A DNA stretch of 64,000 nt from Mycolicibacterium holsaticum DSM 44478 = JCM 12374 (lineage in GTDB: Bacteria > Actinomycetota > Actinomycetes > Mycobacteriales > Mycobacteriaceae). Shown in pieces: positions 39,982-48,518 of the stretch. A model generated the notes under the pieces. The model saw only the letters and a list, made by a program, of their open reading frames with translations, searched no databases and was not told where the DNA came from. Position 1 is the first letter of the stretch. Every line of letters starts with the position of its first letter. The translations under genes were made by a program, and so were the position numbers. The stretch spans positions 3,596,001-3,660,000 of the forward strand of contig NZ_CP080998.1 of assembly GCF_019645835.1 (NCBI RefSeq). The letters run 5' to 3'.

Positions 39982-41169
39982 ATGCTGCGCACAGTCGCGA
40001 TCCGCGGCTACCGGTCGCTTCGCGACATCGTGTTGCCGTTGGCCCCGCTCACCGTGGTCACCGGCGCCAACGGCACCGGCAAGTCCTCGCTGTACCGGGC
40101 GCTTCGGCTGCTGGCCGACTGTGGGCGCGGTGAGGTGATCGGATCGCTGGCCCGCGAGGGCGGCCTGGAATCGGTGCTGTGGGCGGGCCCCGAACAGCTC
40201 GGCGGTGCACGGCGGACCGGCCGCGTCGAGGGCACCACCCGCTCCGGCCCCGTCTCGCTGGAGCTCGGCTTCGCCTCCGACGATTTCGGCTACCTGGTCG
40301 ACCTCGGACTGCCCCAGATGGCCGGGCACAATTCGCTTTTCGCGCGTGACCCCGAGATCAAACGCGAGGCGGTGTTCGTCGGCCCGGTGATGCGCACCAG
40401 CTCGACACTCGTGCGCCGCACGCGCGACTACGCCGAGGCGAGCGCGGAATCAGGCCGGGGGTTCGACAAGCTGTCCCAGGCGCTCCCGCCCTACCGCAGC
40501 GTGCTCGCCGAGTACGCCCACCCCGGCACGCATCCAGAACTCGCCGCGGTACGCGATCGCCTTCGCGACTGGCGGTTCTACGACGGTTTTCGGGTGGACG
40601 CAGCCGCGCCGTCACGACAGCGTCAGGTCGGTACCCGCACGCCCGTGCTCTGCGATGACGGCAGGGACCTGGCTGCGGCAATCCAGACGATTATCGAGGC
40701 AGGCTTCGACGATCTGCAGCGCGCTGTCGCGGACGCCTTCGACGGGGCGGCGGTGTCGGTGGCCGTGCACGACGGGCTTTTCGATCTGCAGCTTCACCAG
40801 CCCGGCATGTTGCGGCCCCTGCGCGCAACCGAGTTATCCGATGGCACACTGCGATTCCTGCTGTGGGCCGCCGCGCTGTCGAGCCCGAGGCCACCGTCGC
40901 TCATGGTGCTCAACGAACCGGAGACCTCGCTGCACCCCGAACTGGTGCGCCCGTTGGCGTCGTTGATCCGTGCGGCCGCGACCACCACGCAGGTCGTCGT
41001 CGTCACGCATTCCAAAGCGCTGCTGCAGTTCCTCGATACCGTGGCCGTCGCAGACGCCGACAACGACGCGTCCGCCGTCGAGATCGGCCTGTACAAAGAC
41101 CTCGGCGAGACACGTGTCGACGGGCTGGGCCTGCTCAGCGCCCCGCGCTGGGACTGGGGCCGTCGCTAG
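39982..41169 (+). CDS. RecF/SMC-like AAA ATPase (AAA_21, COG4637 type)
   Basis: 395 aa. Walker A is VVTGANGTGKSSLYRALR near residue 30, the signature region is LSDGTLRFLLWAAAL, Walker B is LMVLNEPETSLHPELV, and VVVVTHSKALLQFL is the switch-His region. No TOPRIM nuclease domain follows, so it is not an OLD nuclease. It resembles stand-alone predicted ATPases of unknown role. It begins 3 bp after dinB2, so it shares the TetR-dinB2 transcript; a DNA-repair link is inferred. Its stop overlaps that of the convergent SDR by 4 bp. It is absent from this place in M. tuberculosis as I recall. Confidence 0.85.
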   Translation: MLRTVAIRGYRSLRDIVLPLAPLTVVTGANGTGKSSLYRALRLLADCGRGEVIGSLAREGGLESVLWAGPEQLGGARRTGRVEGTTRSGPVSLELGFASDDFGYLVDLGLPQMAGHNSLFARDPEIKREAVFVGPVMRTSSTLVRRTRDYAEASAESGRGFDKLSQALPPYRSVLAEYAHPGTHPELAAVRDRLRDWRFYDGFRVDAAAPSRQRQVGTRTPVLCDDGRDLAAAIQTIIEAGFDDLQRAVADAFDGAAVSVAVHDGLFDLQLHQPGMLRPLRATELSDGTLRFLLWAAALSSPRPPSLMVLNEPETSLHPELVRPLASLIRAAATTTQVVVVTHSKALLQFLDTVAVADADNDASAVEIGLYKDLGETRVDGLGLLSAPRWDWGRR

Positions 41170-42029
41170 CGGCGGCGGGCGCCGGGCCGCAGCGCGCGGG
41201 TGAACAAGACGTTGGCCTGTCGCATCGCGACGGTGTAGGGCCACCAGGCCACCCGCTTGAACAGATACAGCGCCCGGATGTCGGCCGAGGTGTAGATCAG
41301 GAACCGGTTGCGGCGCACGCCCTTGACGATCCTGTCCGCGGCGTGTTCCGGTGACACCGCGTGCCCACTGAACCTGTCGGTCCACTTCTTGACGCGGGGA
41401 TCGTCGCGGTCGACGCCGGCGATCTGAACCGTCTGCACCAGAGGGGTTTTCACCGCGCCGGGTACCACGACCGAGACCCCGATGCGGTGCCGGGCGAGGT
41501 CGAACCGCAGTACCTCGGACAGTCCACGAAGCCCGTATTTGCTTGCGCTGTAGGCCGCGTGCCACGGCAACGCCACCAGCCCGGCCGCCGACGACACGTT
41601 GACCAGGTGCCCGCCCTTGCCCGCCGCGACCATCGGCGGAACGAACTCCTCGATGACGTGAATGGGACCCATCAGGTTGATGTCGACCATCGACTTCCAA
41701 TGCTGATGGGTCAGCGTCGACACGGTGCCCCACGCCGACACCCCGGCGATGTTCATCACCACGTCCATCGCGGGGTGCGCGGCGTGGATATCGGCGGCGA
41801 AGGCCGCCACCGCGTCGTAGTCGGAGATGTCCAGGGCCCGGTACTCGGCCACGTGGCCGCCGAGCGCCGTTGCGTCTGCCACCGTCGTCTCCAGGCCGTC
41901 GGCGTCACGGTCGGTGAGGTAGAGCTCGGCGCCCTCGGCGGCCAGTTTCAGCGCGGTCGCACGGCCGATGCCGCTGGCGGCCCCGGTGAGAAAACAACGC
42001 TTCCCGGTGAAACCGCCTCGCTGCGCCAT
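41166..42029 (-). CDS. Short-chain dehydrogenase (Rv3057c-like)
   Basis: 287 aa, the same length as Rv3057c. The nucleotide loop is TGAASGIGRATALKL, the NAG-like motif is NIAGVSAWG, the catalytic site AYSASKYGLRGL with the serine in VNVSSAAG. The C-terminal ALYLFKRVAWWPYTVAMRQA is amphipathic and may associate with the membrane. It is the last gene of a minus-strand pair with the TetR 14 bp upstream; both are divergent from cyp136. Confidence 0.9.
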   Translation of the reverse strand: MAQRGGFTGKRCFLTGAASGIGRATALKLAAEGAELYLTDRDADGLETTVADATALGGHVAEYRALDISDYDAVAAFAADIHAAHPAMDVVMNIAGVSAWGTVSTLTHQHWKSMVDINLMGPIHVIEEFVPPMVAAGKGGHLVNVSSAAGLVALPWHAAYSASKYGLRGLSEVLRFDLARHRIGVSVVVPGAVKTPLVQTVQIAGVDRDDPRVKKWTDRFSGHAVSPEHAADRIVKGVRRNRFLIYTSADIRALYLFKRVAWWPYTVAMRQANVLFTRALRPGARRR

Positions 42030-42043
42030 GGCGGTGAGGATAC

Positions 42044-42685
42044 CTACCGGTCGGGCGAGTCCTCGCGTAGGTGCGAGCCGCCCCACAACCCGTACAGCCA
42101 CAACCGCTCGACGACCTCGATGGCCCGCGCGGGGTCGCGCCCGCGGCCGATGAACGCGCTGTCGTGGGTCAGCGTCATCGTCGTCGTCGCCGCCAGGGTG
42201 CGCACCAGCGCGGGCAGGTCGTCGGAGATCGGGCGGGCGTCGGCGTCCTGCTCCACCAGGCTGACGATCTTGTCGATGATGCCGTCGGCGAAATCGTCCA
42301 TCATTTCCCGGATCTGTGCGTCGGTGTTCCTGGCCACCGCGCACGCATGCATGATCGGGTCGTTGGTCGCATAGACCGCCGCGGCGCTGCCGACCATCCG
42401 CTTGGCGTAATCGGAGAGCGACTCACCGGGTTCCCGGGGCGCGAAGTTGTGGGTGAGCTTGGCGAGTTCTTCGCCGGCATCGGCGAGGATCACCGCGAGC
42501 ACCGCGTACTTGGAGTCGAAATAGAAGTAGAAGCCCGACCGGGCCACCCCGGCGCGCTCGCTGATCGTGCTCACCGACAGGTCGGCGAAGGATCTTTCCT
42601 GAAGCAGTTCTCGTACCGCGCCGACGATCGCATCGCGCTGGCGATCACCGCGACTGCGGCGTGTCTGCCGTACTTCGGCCGTCAT
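42044..42685 (-). CDS. TetR-family regulator (Rv3058c-like)
   Basis: 213 aa. The N-terminal helix-turn-helix is at about 25-70 (LSVSTISERAGVARSGFYFYF). The order SDR-TetR-cyp136 equals Rv3057c-Rv3058c-Rv3059. It is divergent from cyp136 with a palindrome at 42723-42740, a fit for control of both directions. The ligand may be the P450 substrate. Confidence 0.92.
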   Translation of the reverse strand: MTAEVRQTRRSRGDRQRDAIVGAVRELLQERSFADLSVSTISERAGVARSGFYFYFDSKYAVLAVILADAGEELAKLTHNFAPREPGESLSDYAKRMVGSAAAVYATNDPIMHACAVARNTDAQIREMMDDFADGIIDKIVSLVEQDADARPISDDLPALVRTLAATTTMTLTHDSAFIGRGRDPARAIEVVERLWLYGLWGGSHLREDSPDR

Positions 42686-42722
42686 GGTTTAAGACCTTTT
42701 CATCGCGGCGCACCCGCACCAA

Positions 42723-42740
42723 ACTTGACAGGCGTCAAGT
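42723..42740. promoter_or_regulatory. Candidate operator between tetR and cyp136
   Basis: ACTTGACAGGCGTCAAGT has exact 7-bp inverted arms around a 4-bp centre, 38 bp upstream of the tetR ATG and 64 bp upstream of the cyp136 ATG. TTGACA within it could double as a rightward -35. Confidence 0.7.
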
Positions 42741-42803
42741 GACGATACCAGGATGGGGGTCAGGTGACATCCACCACAGCTTGCCTTTTTCAGGAGTATC
42801 CAG

Positions 42804-44282
42804 ATGCCGACCATCAGCACCAAGGACTATCTGCTCGATCAGGCCAAACGACGGTTCACCCCGACGTTGAACAACCTGCCGCTCGGCCCGATCGAGCGCC
42901 GGTTGAACGAGCGGGAGTGGCCGCAGTTCGTGCTGGCGGAGCCGCCGGCGGGTAGCGGGCTCAAACCCGTCATGGGCGATTCCGGACTGCCGGTCCTCGG
43001 GCACATCGTGGAGGCGTTCCGCGGCGGACCCGACTATGTGCTGCAGATTTACCGCAAGTACGGCCCGGTGCACTACTCGCACTCGCCCGCACTGTCGTCG
43101 GTGTCGGCGCTGGGACCCGACGCCACGCAGGCCGTCTTCTCGAACAAGAACAAGGACTACTCGCAGAAGGGCTGGCACCCGGTCATCGGCCCGTTCTTCA
43201 ACCGCGGCCTGATGATGCTCGACTTCGAAGAGCACATGTTCCACCGGCGGATCATGCAGGAGGCGTTCACGCGCACCCGCTTGACCGGCTACGTCGAGCA
43301 CATCGACAAGGTGGCGTCGAAGGTGGTGGCCAACGATTGGGTGGCCAACGACGCGCGGTTCCTACTGCATCCGGCGCTCAAGGAACTCACGCTCGACATC
43401 GCCTCGGTGGTGTTCATGGGCCATGAGCCCGGCACCGACCAGGACCTGGTCACCAAGGTCAACGAGGCGTTCACCATCACCACCCGCGCCGGCGGCGCGA
43501 TCATCCGCACCAGCATTCCGCCGTTCAAGTGGTGGCAGGGGCTGCGGGCCCGCAAGGTGCTCGAGGACTACTTCGAGGAGCGGGTCAAGGAGCGCCGTAG
43601 CTCCGGGGGCACCGACATGCTCTCGGTGCTGTGCCACACCGAGGATGAGGACGGCAACAGCTTCAGCGACGAGGACATCGTCAACCACATGATCTTCTTG
43701 ATGATGGCCGCCCACGACACCTCGACGTCGACGCTGACCACCATGGGCTACCACCTGGCCGCCAACCCGGAGTGGCAGGAGCGGTGCCGCGACGAGTCCG
43801 CGCGGCTCGGGGACGGCCCGCTGGACATCGAGGCGCTGGAGAAGCTGGAGACCCTCGACCTGGTGATCAACGAATCGCTGCGGATGGTCACCCCGCTGCC
43901 GTTCAACGTCCGCCAAGCGGTCCGCGACACCGACCTGCTGGGGTACTACATCCCGGCAGGCACCAACGTCGTGACGTGGCCCGGCATGAACCACCGGCTG
44001 CCGGAGCTGTGGACGAACCCCGAAAAGTTCGATCCCGACCGCTTCGCCGAGCCGCGGGCCGAGCACAAGAAGCACCGGTACGCGTTCGCGCCGTTCGGCG
44101 GCGGTGCGCACAAGTGCATCGGCATGGTGTTCGGCCAGCTGGAGATCAAGACCGTGATGCACCGGCTGCTACGCAAGTACCGCCTCGAGCTGCCCCGGCC
44201 GGGCTACCAGCCGCGCTACGACTACGCCGGCATGCCCGTGCCGATGGACGGCATGCCGATCGTGTTGCGCCCGCTGAACTAG
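42804..44282 (+). CDS. cyp136: Cytochrome P450 CYP136
   Basis: 492 aa, matching Rv3059. I-helix MAAHDTSTST carries the oxygen-activating Asp/Thr region, the K-helix ExxR is INESLRMVTP, and the haem-ligand loop is FAPFGGGAHKCIG with the proximal cysteine. The long N terminus (about 60 residues before the substrate region) is seen in CYP136. The physiological substrate is not known to me. Redox partners are not adjacent; the ferredoxin pair at 7.8-9.2 kb is the nearest. A stem-loop at 44290-44329 separates it from the convergent next gene. Confidence 0.93.
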   Translation: MPTISTKDYLLDQAKRRFTPTLNNLPLGPIERRLNEREWPQFVLAEPPAGSGLKPVMGDSGLPVLGHIVEAFRGGPDYVLQIYRKYGPVHYSHSPALSSVSALGPDATQAVFSNKNKDYSQKGWHPVIGPFFNRGLMMLDFEEHMFHRRIMQEAFTRTRLTGYVEHIDKVASKVVANDWVANDARFLLHPALKELTLDIASVVFMGHEPGTDQDLVTKVNEAFTITTRAGGAIIRTSIPPFKWWQGLRARKVLEDYFEERVKERRSSGGTDMLSVLCHTEDEDGNSFSDEDIVNHMIFLMMAAHDTSTSTLTTMGYHLAANPEWQERCRDESARLGDGPLDIEALEKLETLDLVINESLRMVTPLPFNVRQAVRDTDLLGYYIPAGTNVVTWPGMNHRLPELWTNPEKFDPDRFAEPRAEHKKHRYAFAPFGGGAHKCIGMVFGQLEIKTVMHRLLRKYRLELPRPGYQPRYDYAGMPVPMDGMPIVLRPLN

Positions 44283-44289
44283 TTACGTT

Positions 44290-44329
44290 CCACGCCGCGG
44301 TTCGCACGCCGGAGTCTGTTTCGGCGTGG
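44290..44329. terminator. Candidate bidirectional stem-loop
   Basis: CCACGCCG (44290-44297) pairs with CGGCGTGG (44322-44329) in the 49-bp gap between convergent cyp136 and the LeuA-domain gene. No U-tract follows, as is common in mycobacteria, so it is only a likely terminator. Confidence 0.5.
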
Positions 44330-44331
44330 GG

Positions 44332-44820
44332 TCACGCGGACGTCAGCAGCCGGTTGGCGCACGCGATCACCGCGTCCAGCGCCGACCGTGTCGGGTCATC
44401 CGACAAGCCCATCGCCCACTCTGAGCGGGCGCCGTTGGAGCCCTGGATGAACGTCGCGGTGCGCCCACCCGCGGGGACCTGGTGAAACGCCGTCGTCTCG
44501 ACCGCGATGCCGTGGTCGTAGAGCATCGCCGTCAGTGCCGCAACCGGGCCTGAGGCCGCCGCCGACGACGTGCTGGTCTGGTCGCCGATGGCCAGGGTCG
44601 CCTGGTAGGTGCGCGCCTGGGGGCCGATCCGGGTGGCGCGACGGTTACCGTCCGCGCACGACCAGTTGGCTAGCCGCAGCGGTCCCGCGCTGGGCGAGTA
44701 CTCGGCGAGAAACGACTCGAACGGCATCGCGTCTGCCTCCTCACGTAGGCCGCGGGGCAACGGGCACTGAAAGCGCGCCGCCGCGGTACGGGCAGGTCGT
44801 GTGGTGACTGCGAAGGACAT
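44332..44820 (-). CDS. Stand-alone LeuA C-terminal (allosteric) domain protein
   Basis: 162 aa. About residues 45-160 resemble the C-terminal leucine-binding regulatory domain of 2-isopropylmalate synthase (ASGPVAALTAMLYDHGIAVE, then TATFIQGSNGARSEWAMG, then ALDAVIACANRLL). The catalytic TIM barrel is missing. The preceding PLPRGLREEADAMPFESF is part of the same conserved short protein in mycobacteria, as I recall. It may bind leucine or a related ligand, or modify LeuA; this is inference. The start is ATG 44820. A hairpin lies in its 5' region. Confidence 0.75.
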   Translation of the reverse strand: MSFAVTTRPARTAAARFQCPLPRGLREEADAMPFESFLAEYSPSAGPLRLANWSCADGNRRATRIGPQARTYQATLAIGDQTSTSSAAASGPVAALTAMLYDHGIAVETTAFHQVPAGGRTATFIQGSNGARSEWAMGLSDDPTRSALDAVIACANRLLTSA

Positions 44821-44871
44821 GTGTGCCGGTCTTCTGCTCTGACGAGTGACCGACGTAATAGCTTCGACCCA

Positions 44872-44904
44872 CAGCGAGGGGTCGGTCCAGATCAGACCCC
44901 GCTG
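44872..44904. other. Hairpin in divergent intergenic region
   Basis: CAGCGAGGGGTC (44872-44883) can pair with GACCCCGCTG (44895-44904), with one bulge, in the 224-bp gap between the LeuA-domain gene and the TSUP gene. On the minus strand it would lie about 50 nt before the LeuA-domain start, so an attenuator-like role is possible. The rest of the gap shows nothing I recognise. Confidence 0.4.
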
Positions 44905-45044
44905 CGGGTTGCTACTACGAGTCGCCTTGGCACGGTGCCGATGCTAGACGCTCGGCGAGCCGGAGTGCAATCGCTTTTCCGGTCGCGTGTCGGCGCCCAC
45001 CACGACATGCCCGCCCAGACCGCAGGACGTAACGTGAGCCGCCG

Positions 45045-45800
45045 ATGAACTGGGCGTTGCTATTCGCGGCGGGTGTGGTCGGCGGGCTCACCGGCAGCAT
45101 CGCGGGACTCGCGTCGGTAGCCACCTACCCGGCGCTACTTGTCGCGGGATTGCCCCCGGTGACCGCCAACGTGACCAACACGGTGGCGTTGGTGTTCAAC
45201 GGCGTCGGTTCGGTGCTGGGTTCGCGGCCGGAGTTGCGGGGTCAGGGTCCGTGGCTGATGCGGATCACCCCGGTCGCTGCACTGGCGGGCGCGGTCGGGG
45301 CGGTGCTGTTGTTGTCGACGCCGCCGGAGGGCTTCGAGCGCCTGGTGCCGGTGCTGCTGGGGCTGGCGTCGCTGGCGATCCTGTTGCCGCGCGGCGATAA
45401 GCCCGAACAGAGCAGAGCAGATGGGCGACGTCGCGCGGGCAGGGTGATCCTGGAGGCCGCGGCGATCTTCCTGATCGCCATCTACGGCGGCTATTTCGGC
45501 GCGGCGGCGGGTGTGCTGCTGCTGGCGTTGCTGCTGCGGATCGGCCACGCCAGCCTGGCACGCGCCAACGCCAGCAAGAACTTCCTGCTCGGCGTCGCCA
45601 ACCTCGTCGCGGCCGTGGTGTTCGCGCTCGTCGCGCCCGTGCAGTGGTGGGCGGTCGTACCGCTGGGGCTTGGCTGCCTCATCGGCTCCCGGCTGGGGCC
45701 CGTCGTGGTCCGCCACGCCCCCGCCGGGCCGCTGCGCGTGCTCATCGGCGTGGCCGGTCTGGCGGTGGCCGTCAAGCTGGCCTTCGACACCTACGGCTGA
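45045..45800 (+). CDS. TSUP (TauE/SafE) family membrane transporter
   Basis: 251 aa with about eight hydrophobic helices. The family repeat signatures appear twice: GGLTGSIAGLASVATYPALL near the N terminus and GGYFGAAAGVLLLALLL in the second half, plus the following ANASKNFLLGVANLVAAVVF. TSUP proteins move sulfite, sulfonates, sulfoacetate or related anions; which one is not evident. ATG 45045. It is convergent with the phosphotransferase (10 bp) and divergent from the LeuA-domain gene. Confidence 0.87.
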   Translation: MNWALLFAAGVVGGLTGSIAGLASVATYPALLVAGLPPVTANVTNTVALVFNGVGSVLGSRPELRGQGPWLMRITPVAALAGAVGAVLLLSTPPEGFERLVPVLLGLASLAILLPRGDKPEQSRADGRRRAGRVILEAAAIFLIAIYGGYFGAAAGVLLLALLLRIGHASLARANASKNFLLGVANLVAAVVFALVAPVQWWAVVPLGLGCLIGSRLGPVVVRHAPAGPLRVLIGVAGLAVAVKLAFDTYG

Positions 45801-45810
45801 TGCCGCCGCG

Positions 45811-46875
45811 TCAGACCCCGAACGGACTGTCGCCCTTGGCCACGCGGGTACCGATGTCGATCAGGTTCTGCGCGTTGGCATGCAACCGCTCCCCCGCCTC
45901 CCGGCTGGCCTGCCCGATCAAAAATCGCGACCAGGTGCCTTCGATCACGACGCCGAGTTTGAAGCACGCCATCGCGACATACCAATCCAGCCTTGAGGTT
46001 TCGCGACCCCCGGCGTCGAGATAAGCGTCCAGCAGCTCGCGACGGCTCGCCAGCCCGCCGAGCGCGGCCAGCGCGGCGCCCGCGGTGATCGTATTGGTCT
46101 CCAGCGGCCAGCAGATCAGCATCCACCCGAGGTCCAGCAGCGGGTCGCCGATCGTGCACATCTCCCAGTCGACGAACGCCGCCAGTTCCGGTTTGTCGCG
46201 GCGAAGCAGCACATTGCTCAGATGCGGGTCCCCGTGCAGGATCCCGGGCTGCCCGTCGGGTGGACGGTTGGTCTCCAGCCACTCGGCCAGTTCGCCGACG
46301 GCCAGCGATGCGGGGTCGTACCGGTCGTGCCGATAGCTTTCCAGCAGCCGCAGAAACTGCGGAACCTGGCGCTGCAGGAAGGAACCTGGGCGTTTGAGTT
46401 CGGCCAGCGGGCTGCCCTCCCACGCCACGTTGCCCAGTTGGGCCAGGCTGGCCGCGTAGGAGAGCCCGACCTGGTGGCGCATGTCCGGGTCGCGGACGTA
46501 GGCGTCGTCGACCTCGCTGCCGGGGTTGAAGCCGTCGACCTCCTCCATCAGGTAGAAGACCACCCCGAGCACGTCGAGGTCGTCGCAGCCGGCGATGAAC
46601 CCGGGGTGCGGGACGTTGGTACCTGCCAGCGTGCGAAGCGCGGCGATCTCGCGCAGCATCGTCTTGTCGCTGGTCGGGCGCGGGTGCAGCGGCGGCCGGC
46701 GCAACACCATCGGCCGTCCGTCGACCCGGATGCGTACGACGATGTTCTGGGTGCCGCCGGTCAGCGGTTCGACGTCGGTGACCTTCGCACCCAGGCGCTG
46801 TTGTCGCACCCAGCGTTGCAGCGCCTTCTGGTCGTCGTCGGTCAGGGTGGGTAGCTGTTGTACGGCGTCGGACAT
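45811..46875 (-). CDS. Aminoglycoside phosphotransferase-fold kinase
   Basis: 354 aa. Kinase-like fold: nucleotide loop LTGGTQNIVVRIR, catalytic loop ILHGDPHLSNVLL and metal-binding FVDWEMCTIGDPLLDLGW. This branch (ACAD10/11-like) is common in mycobacterial lipid clusters and may phosphorylate hydroxyacyl compounds rather than antibiotics; that is family knowledge, not seen here. It follows the methyltransferase by 12 bp, in an operon. Confidence 0.86.
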   Translation of the reverse strand: MSDAVQQLPTLTDDDQKALQRWVRQQRLGAKVTDVEPLTGGTQNIVVRIRVDGRPMVLRRPPLHPRPTSDKTMLREIAALRTLAGTNVPHPGFIAGCDDLDVLGVVFYLMEEVDGFNPGSEVDDAYVRDPDMRHQVGLSYAASLAQLGNVAWEGSPLAELKRPGSFLQRQVPQFLRLLESYRHDRYDPASLAVGELAEWLETNRPPDGQPGILHGDPHLSNVLLRRDKPELAAFVDWEMCTIGDPLLDLGWMLICWPLETNTITAGAALAALGGLASRRELLDAYLDAGGRETSRLDWYVAMACFKLGVVIEGTWSRFLIGQASREAGERLHANAQNLIDIGTRVAKGDSPFGV

Positions 46876-46887
46876 ACCGCCATGGTG

Positions 46888-47715
46888 TCAGGCCCTGCGC
46901 GCGGTCAGCAGCAGATACTCCCATTCCATCGTCGAACCGCCGTGCAGGAAGCCGTCACCGATGCGGGCCAGCGCCGCGTCGAGTTCGGCGACCCGGTCCG
47001 GATCGTCCTCGATGTTGCGGTACGCCGCGATCGTCGGCCCGTACGTCGACCGGAAGTAGTCCCGGAACGCCGCGCCGTTCCCGAAGTGTTCGACGGTCAG
47101 GGCGCGTCGCTCGGTGACGACGTCGGTGACGCGGTCGCCGAGCAGCGCGCGCACGTGCTCGTCGTCGCCCCACAGCGGTGGCGGCTGGGCGCCCGGCGGC
47201 GGCGGTGCGACGTAGGGCTTCATCGTGGCGAACAGTTCACCGATCTGGCCTTCGGGTGTCCAGCTCAGCAGCGCGATCCTGCCGCCCGGTTTGCACACCC
47301 GGATCAGCTCGTCGGCGGCGCGTTGGTGAAACGGGGCGAACATCACCCCGATGCATGACATCACCACGTCGAATTCGGCGTCGGCGAAAGGCAATTCGTG
47401 CGCGTTGGCCTCGCGCCATTCGAGGGTGGCGCCGCGTTCGGCGGCCAGCGCAGCGCCGGCTTCCAGGAGTTCGGGAGACAGGTCGCTGGCGACGACGCGC
47501 GCTCCGCGCAGTGCGGCCGGGATCGCCGCGTTGCCGGTACCCGCTGCGACGTCGAGGACACGGTCACCGGGGCCGATTCCGGCCGCATCCACCAGGACCG
47601 GGCCCAGCGGTGTCACGAGCTCGGCCGCGAGTTTCGGATAGTTCCCGGAGGCCCACATGACCCGGTGGGTGGCGGCGATCTGACCGTCGTCGACGGCGGT
47701 GGCAGGGTTGTTCAT
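46888..47715 (-). CDS. Class I SAM-dependent methyltransferase
   Basis: 275 aa. Motif I is VLDVAAGTGNAAIPAA, motif II VVASDLSPELLEAG, motif III FDVVMSCIGVMFAPFHQ, then LIRVCKPGGRIALLSW. It is of the UbiE/Methyltransf_25 small-molecule type. ATG 47715 has GGAAGG upstream; the ATG at 47730 overlaps that Shine-Dalgarno sequence. It is divergent from an HxlR-family regulator, with repeats in between. Confidence 0.87.
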   Translation of the reverse strand: MNNPATAVDDGQIAATHRVMWASGNYPKLAAELVTPLGPVLVDAAGIGPGDRVLDVAAGTGNAAIPAALRGARVVASDLSPELLEAGAALAAERGATLEWREANAHELPFADAEFDVVMSCIGVMFAPFHQRAADELIRVCKPGGRIALLSWTPEGQIGELFATMKPYVAPPPPGAQPPPLWGDDEHVRALLGDRVTDVVTERRALTVEHFGNGAAFRDYFRSTYGPTIAAYRNIEDDPDRVAELDAALARIGDGFLHGGSTMEWEYLLLTARRA

Positions 47716-47780
47716 CGCGGTACCTTCCATGAGCGGTGCACTTAATCGTGACGCGCGCCGATCAGCCAATCCAGTTCCAA

Positions 47781-47811
47781 ATCTGTACCCATCCTGGTTC
47801 GATATCTGTAC
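47781..47811. promoter_or_regulatory. Direct repeat ATCTGTAC in divergent promoter
   Basis: ATCTGTAC occurs at 47781-47788 and 47804-47811, starts 23 bp apart (about two helical turns), in the 125-bp gap between the methyltransferase and the HxlR gene. It is a plausible binding site for the HxlR regulator. Confidence 0.45.
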
Positions 47812-47840
47812 TGCCCGTTGCGGCACCGGAGGTCACCCAC

Positions 47841-48515
47841 ATGCCCGGATATGGCCAGTTCTGTCCCGTCGCCAAGGCGATGGAGCTGCTCGACGAGCGA
47901 TGGACCATGCTCGTCGTGCGCGAGATGCTGCTCGGCAGCAGACACTTCAACGATCTGCGTCGCGGGGTGCCGAAGATGTCGCCGGCACTGCTGTCGAAAC
48001 GGCTGAAGTCGCTGACGCGGGCCGGTGTGGTGGAACGCGCCGACGTCGACGGCCGCACCACCTACACCCTCACCGAATGCGGGCAGGAGCTCGCCGAGGT
48101 CGTGGACGCGCTCGGGGCGTGGGGCCTGCGTTGGATCAGCCAACTCGGCGAGCAGGACCTCGACCCACACCTGCTGATGTGGGACATGCGGCGCACCATC
48201 CCGATCGCCGAATGGCCGCGCCAGCGGACCACTTTGGCATTTCGGCTGACCGGTGTGGCATCGAAGGCCGCACGATGGTGGCTGGTGGTGGCCGACGGGA
48301 AGGCCGACGTGTGCGACTTCGATCCCGGCTACGAGGTGGCCGGCTCGGTCGAGACCAGCCTGCGCACCCTCACCCAGATCTGGCGCGGCGACGTGTCATG
48401 GCAGCAGGCGCTGCTCGACGGCAGCGTCGCGGTGTCCGGGCCGGCCCAGGTGCGCCGCGCCGTCCCGAAGTGGATCGGCCAGTCGCTGCTGTCGGCGGTC
48501 CCGCGACCGGCGTGA
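47841..48515 (+). CDS. HxlR-family regulator with SCP2-like C-terminal domain
   Basis: 224 aa. The HxlR winged helix is at about 5-100 (CPVAKAMELLDERWTMLVVR, then SRHFNDLRRGVPKMSPALL, then RLKSLTRAGVVER). From about 130 to the end a SCP2-like sterol-carrier fold follows (FRLTGVASKAARWWLVVADG). This combination is common in actinobacteria. ATG 47841 follows GGAGG (47828-47832). It is divergent from the methyltransferase/phosphotransferase operon and ends 3 bp before the convergent TPP enzyme. Confidence 0.87.
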   Translation: MPGYGQFCPVAKAMELLDERWTMLVVREMLLGSRHFNDLRRGVPKMSPALLSKRLKSLTRAGVVERADVDGRTTYTLTECGQELAEVVDALGAWGLRWISQLGEQDLDPHLLMWDMRRTIPIAEWPRQRTTLAFRLTGVASKAARWWLVVADGKADVCDFDPGYEVAGSVETSLRTLTQIWRGDVSWQQALLDGSVAVSGPAQVRRAVPKWIGQSLLSAVPRPA

Positions 48516-48518
48516 AAG

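Noticed and set aside
39982..41169. OLD-family nuclease or Gabija-like defence ATPase
   Set aside because: ATPase motifs are complete but there is no TOPRIM domain and no helicase partner; the partner is dinB2.
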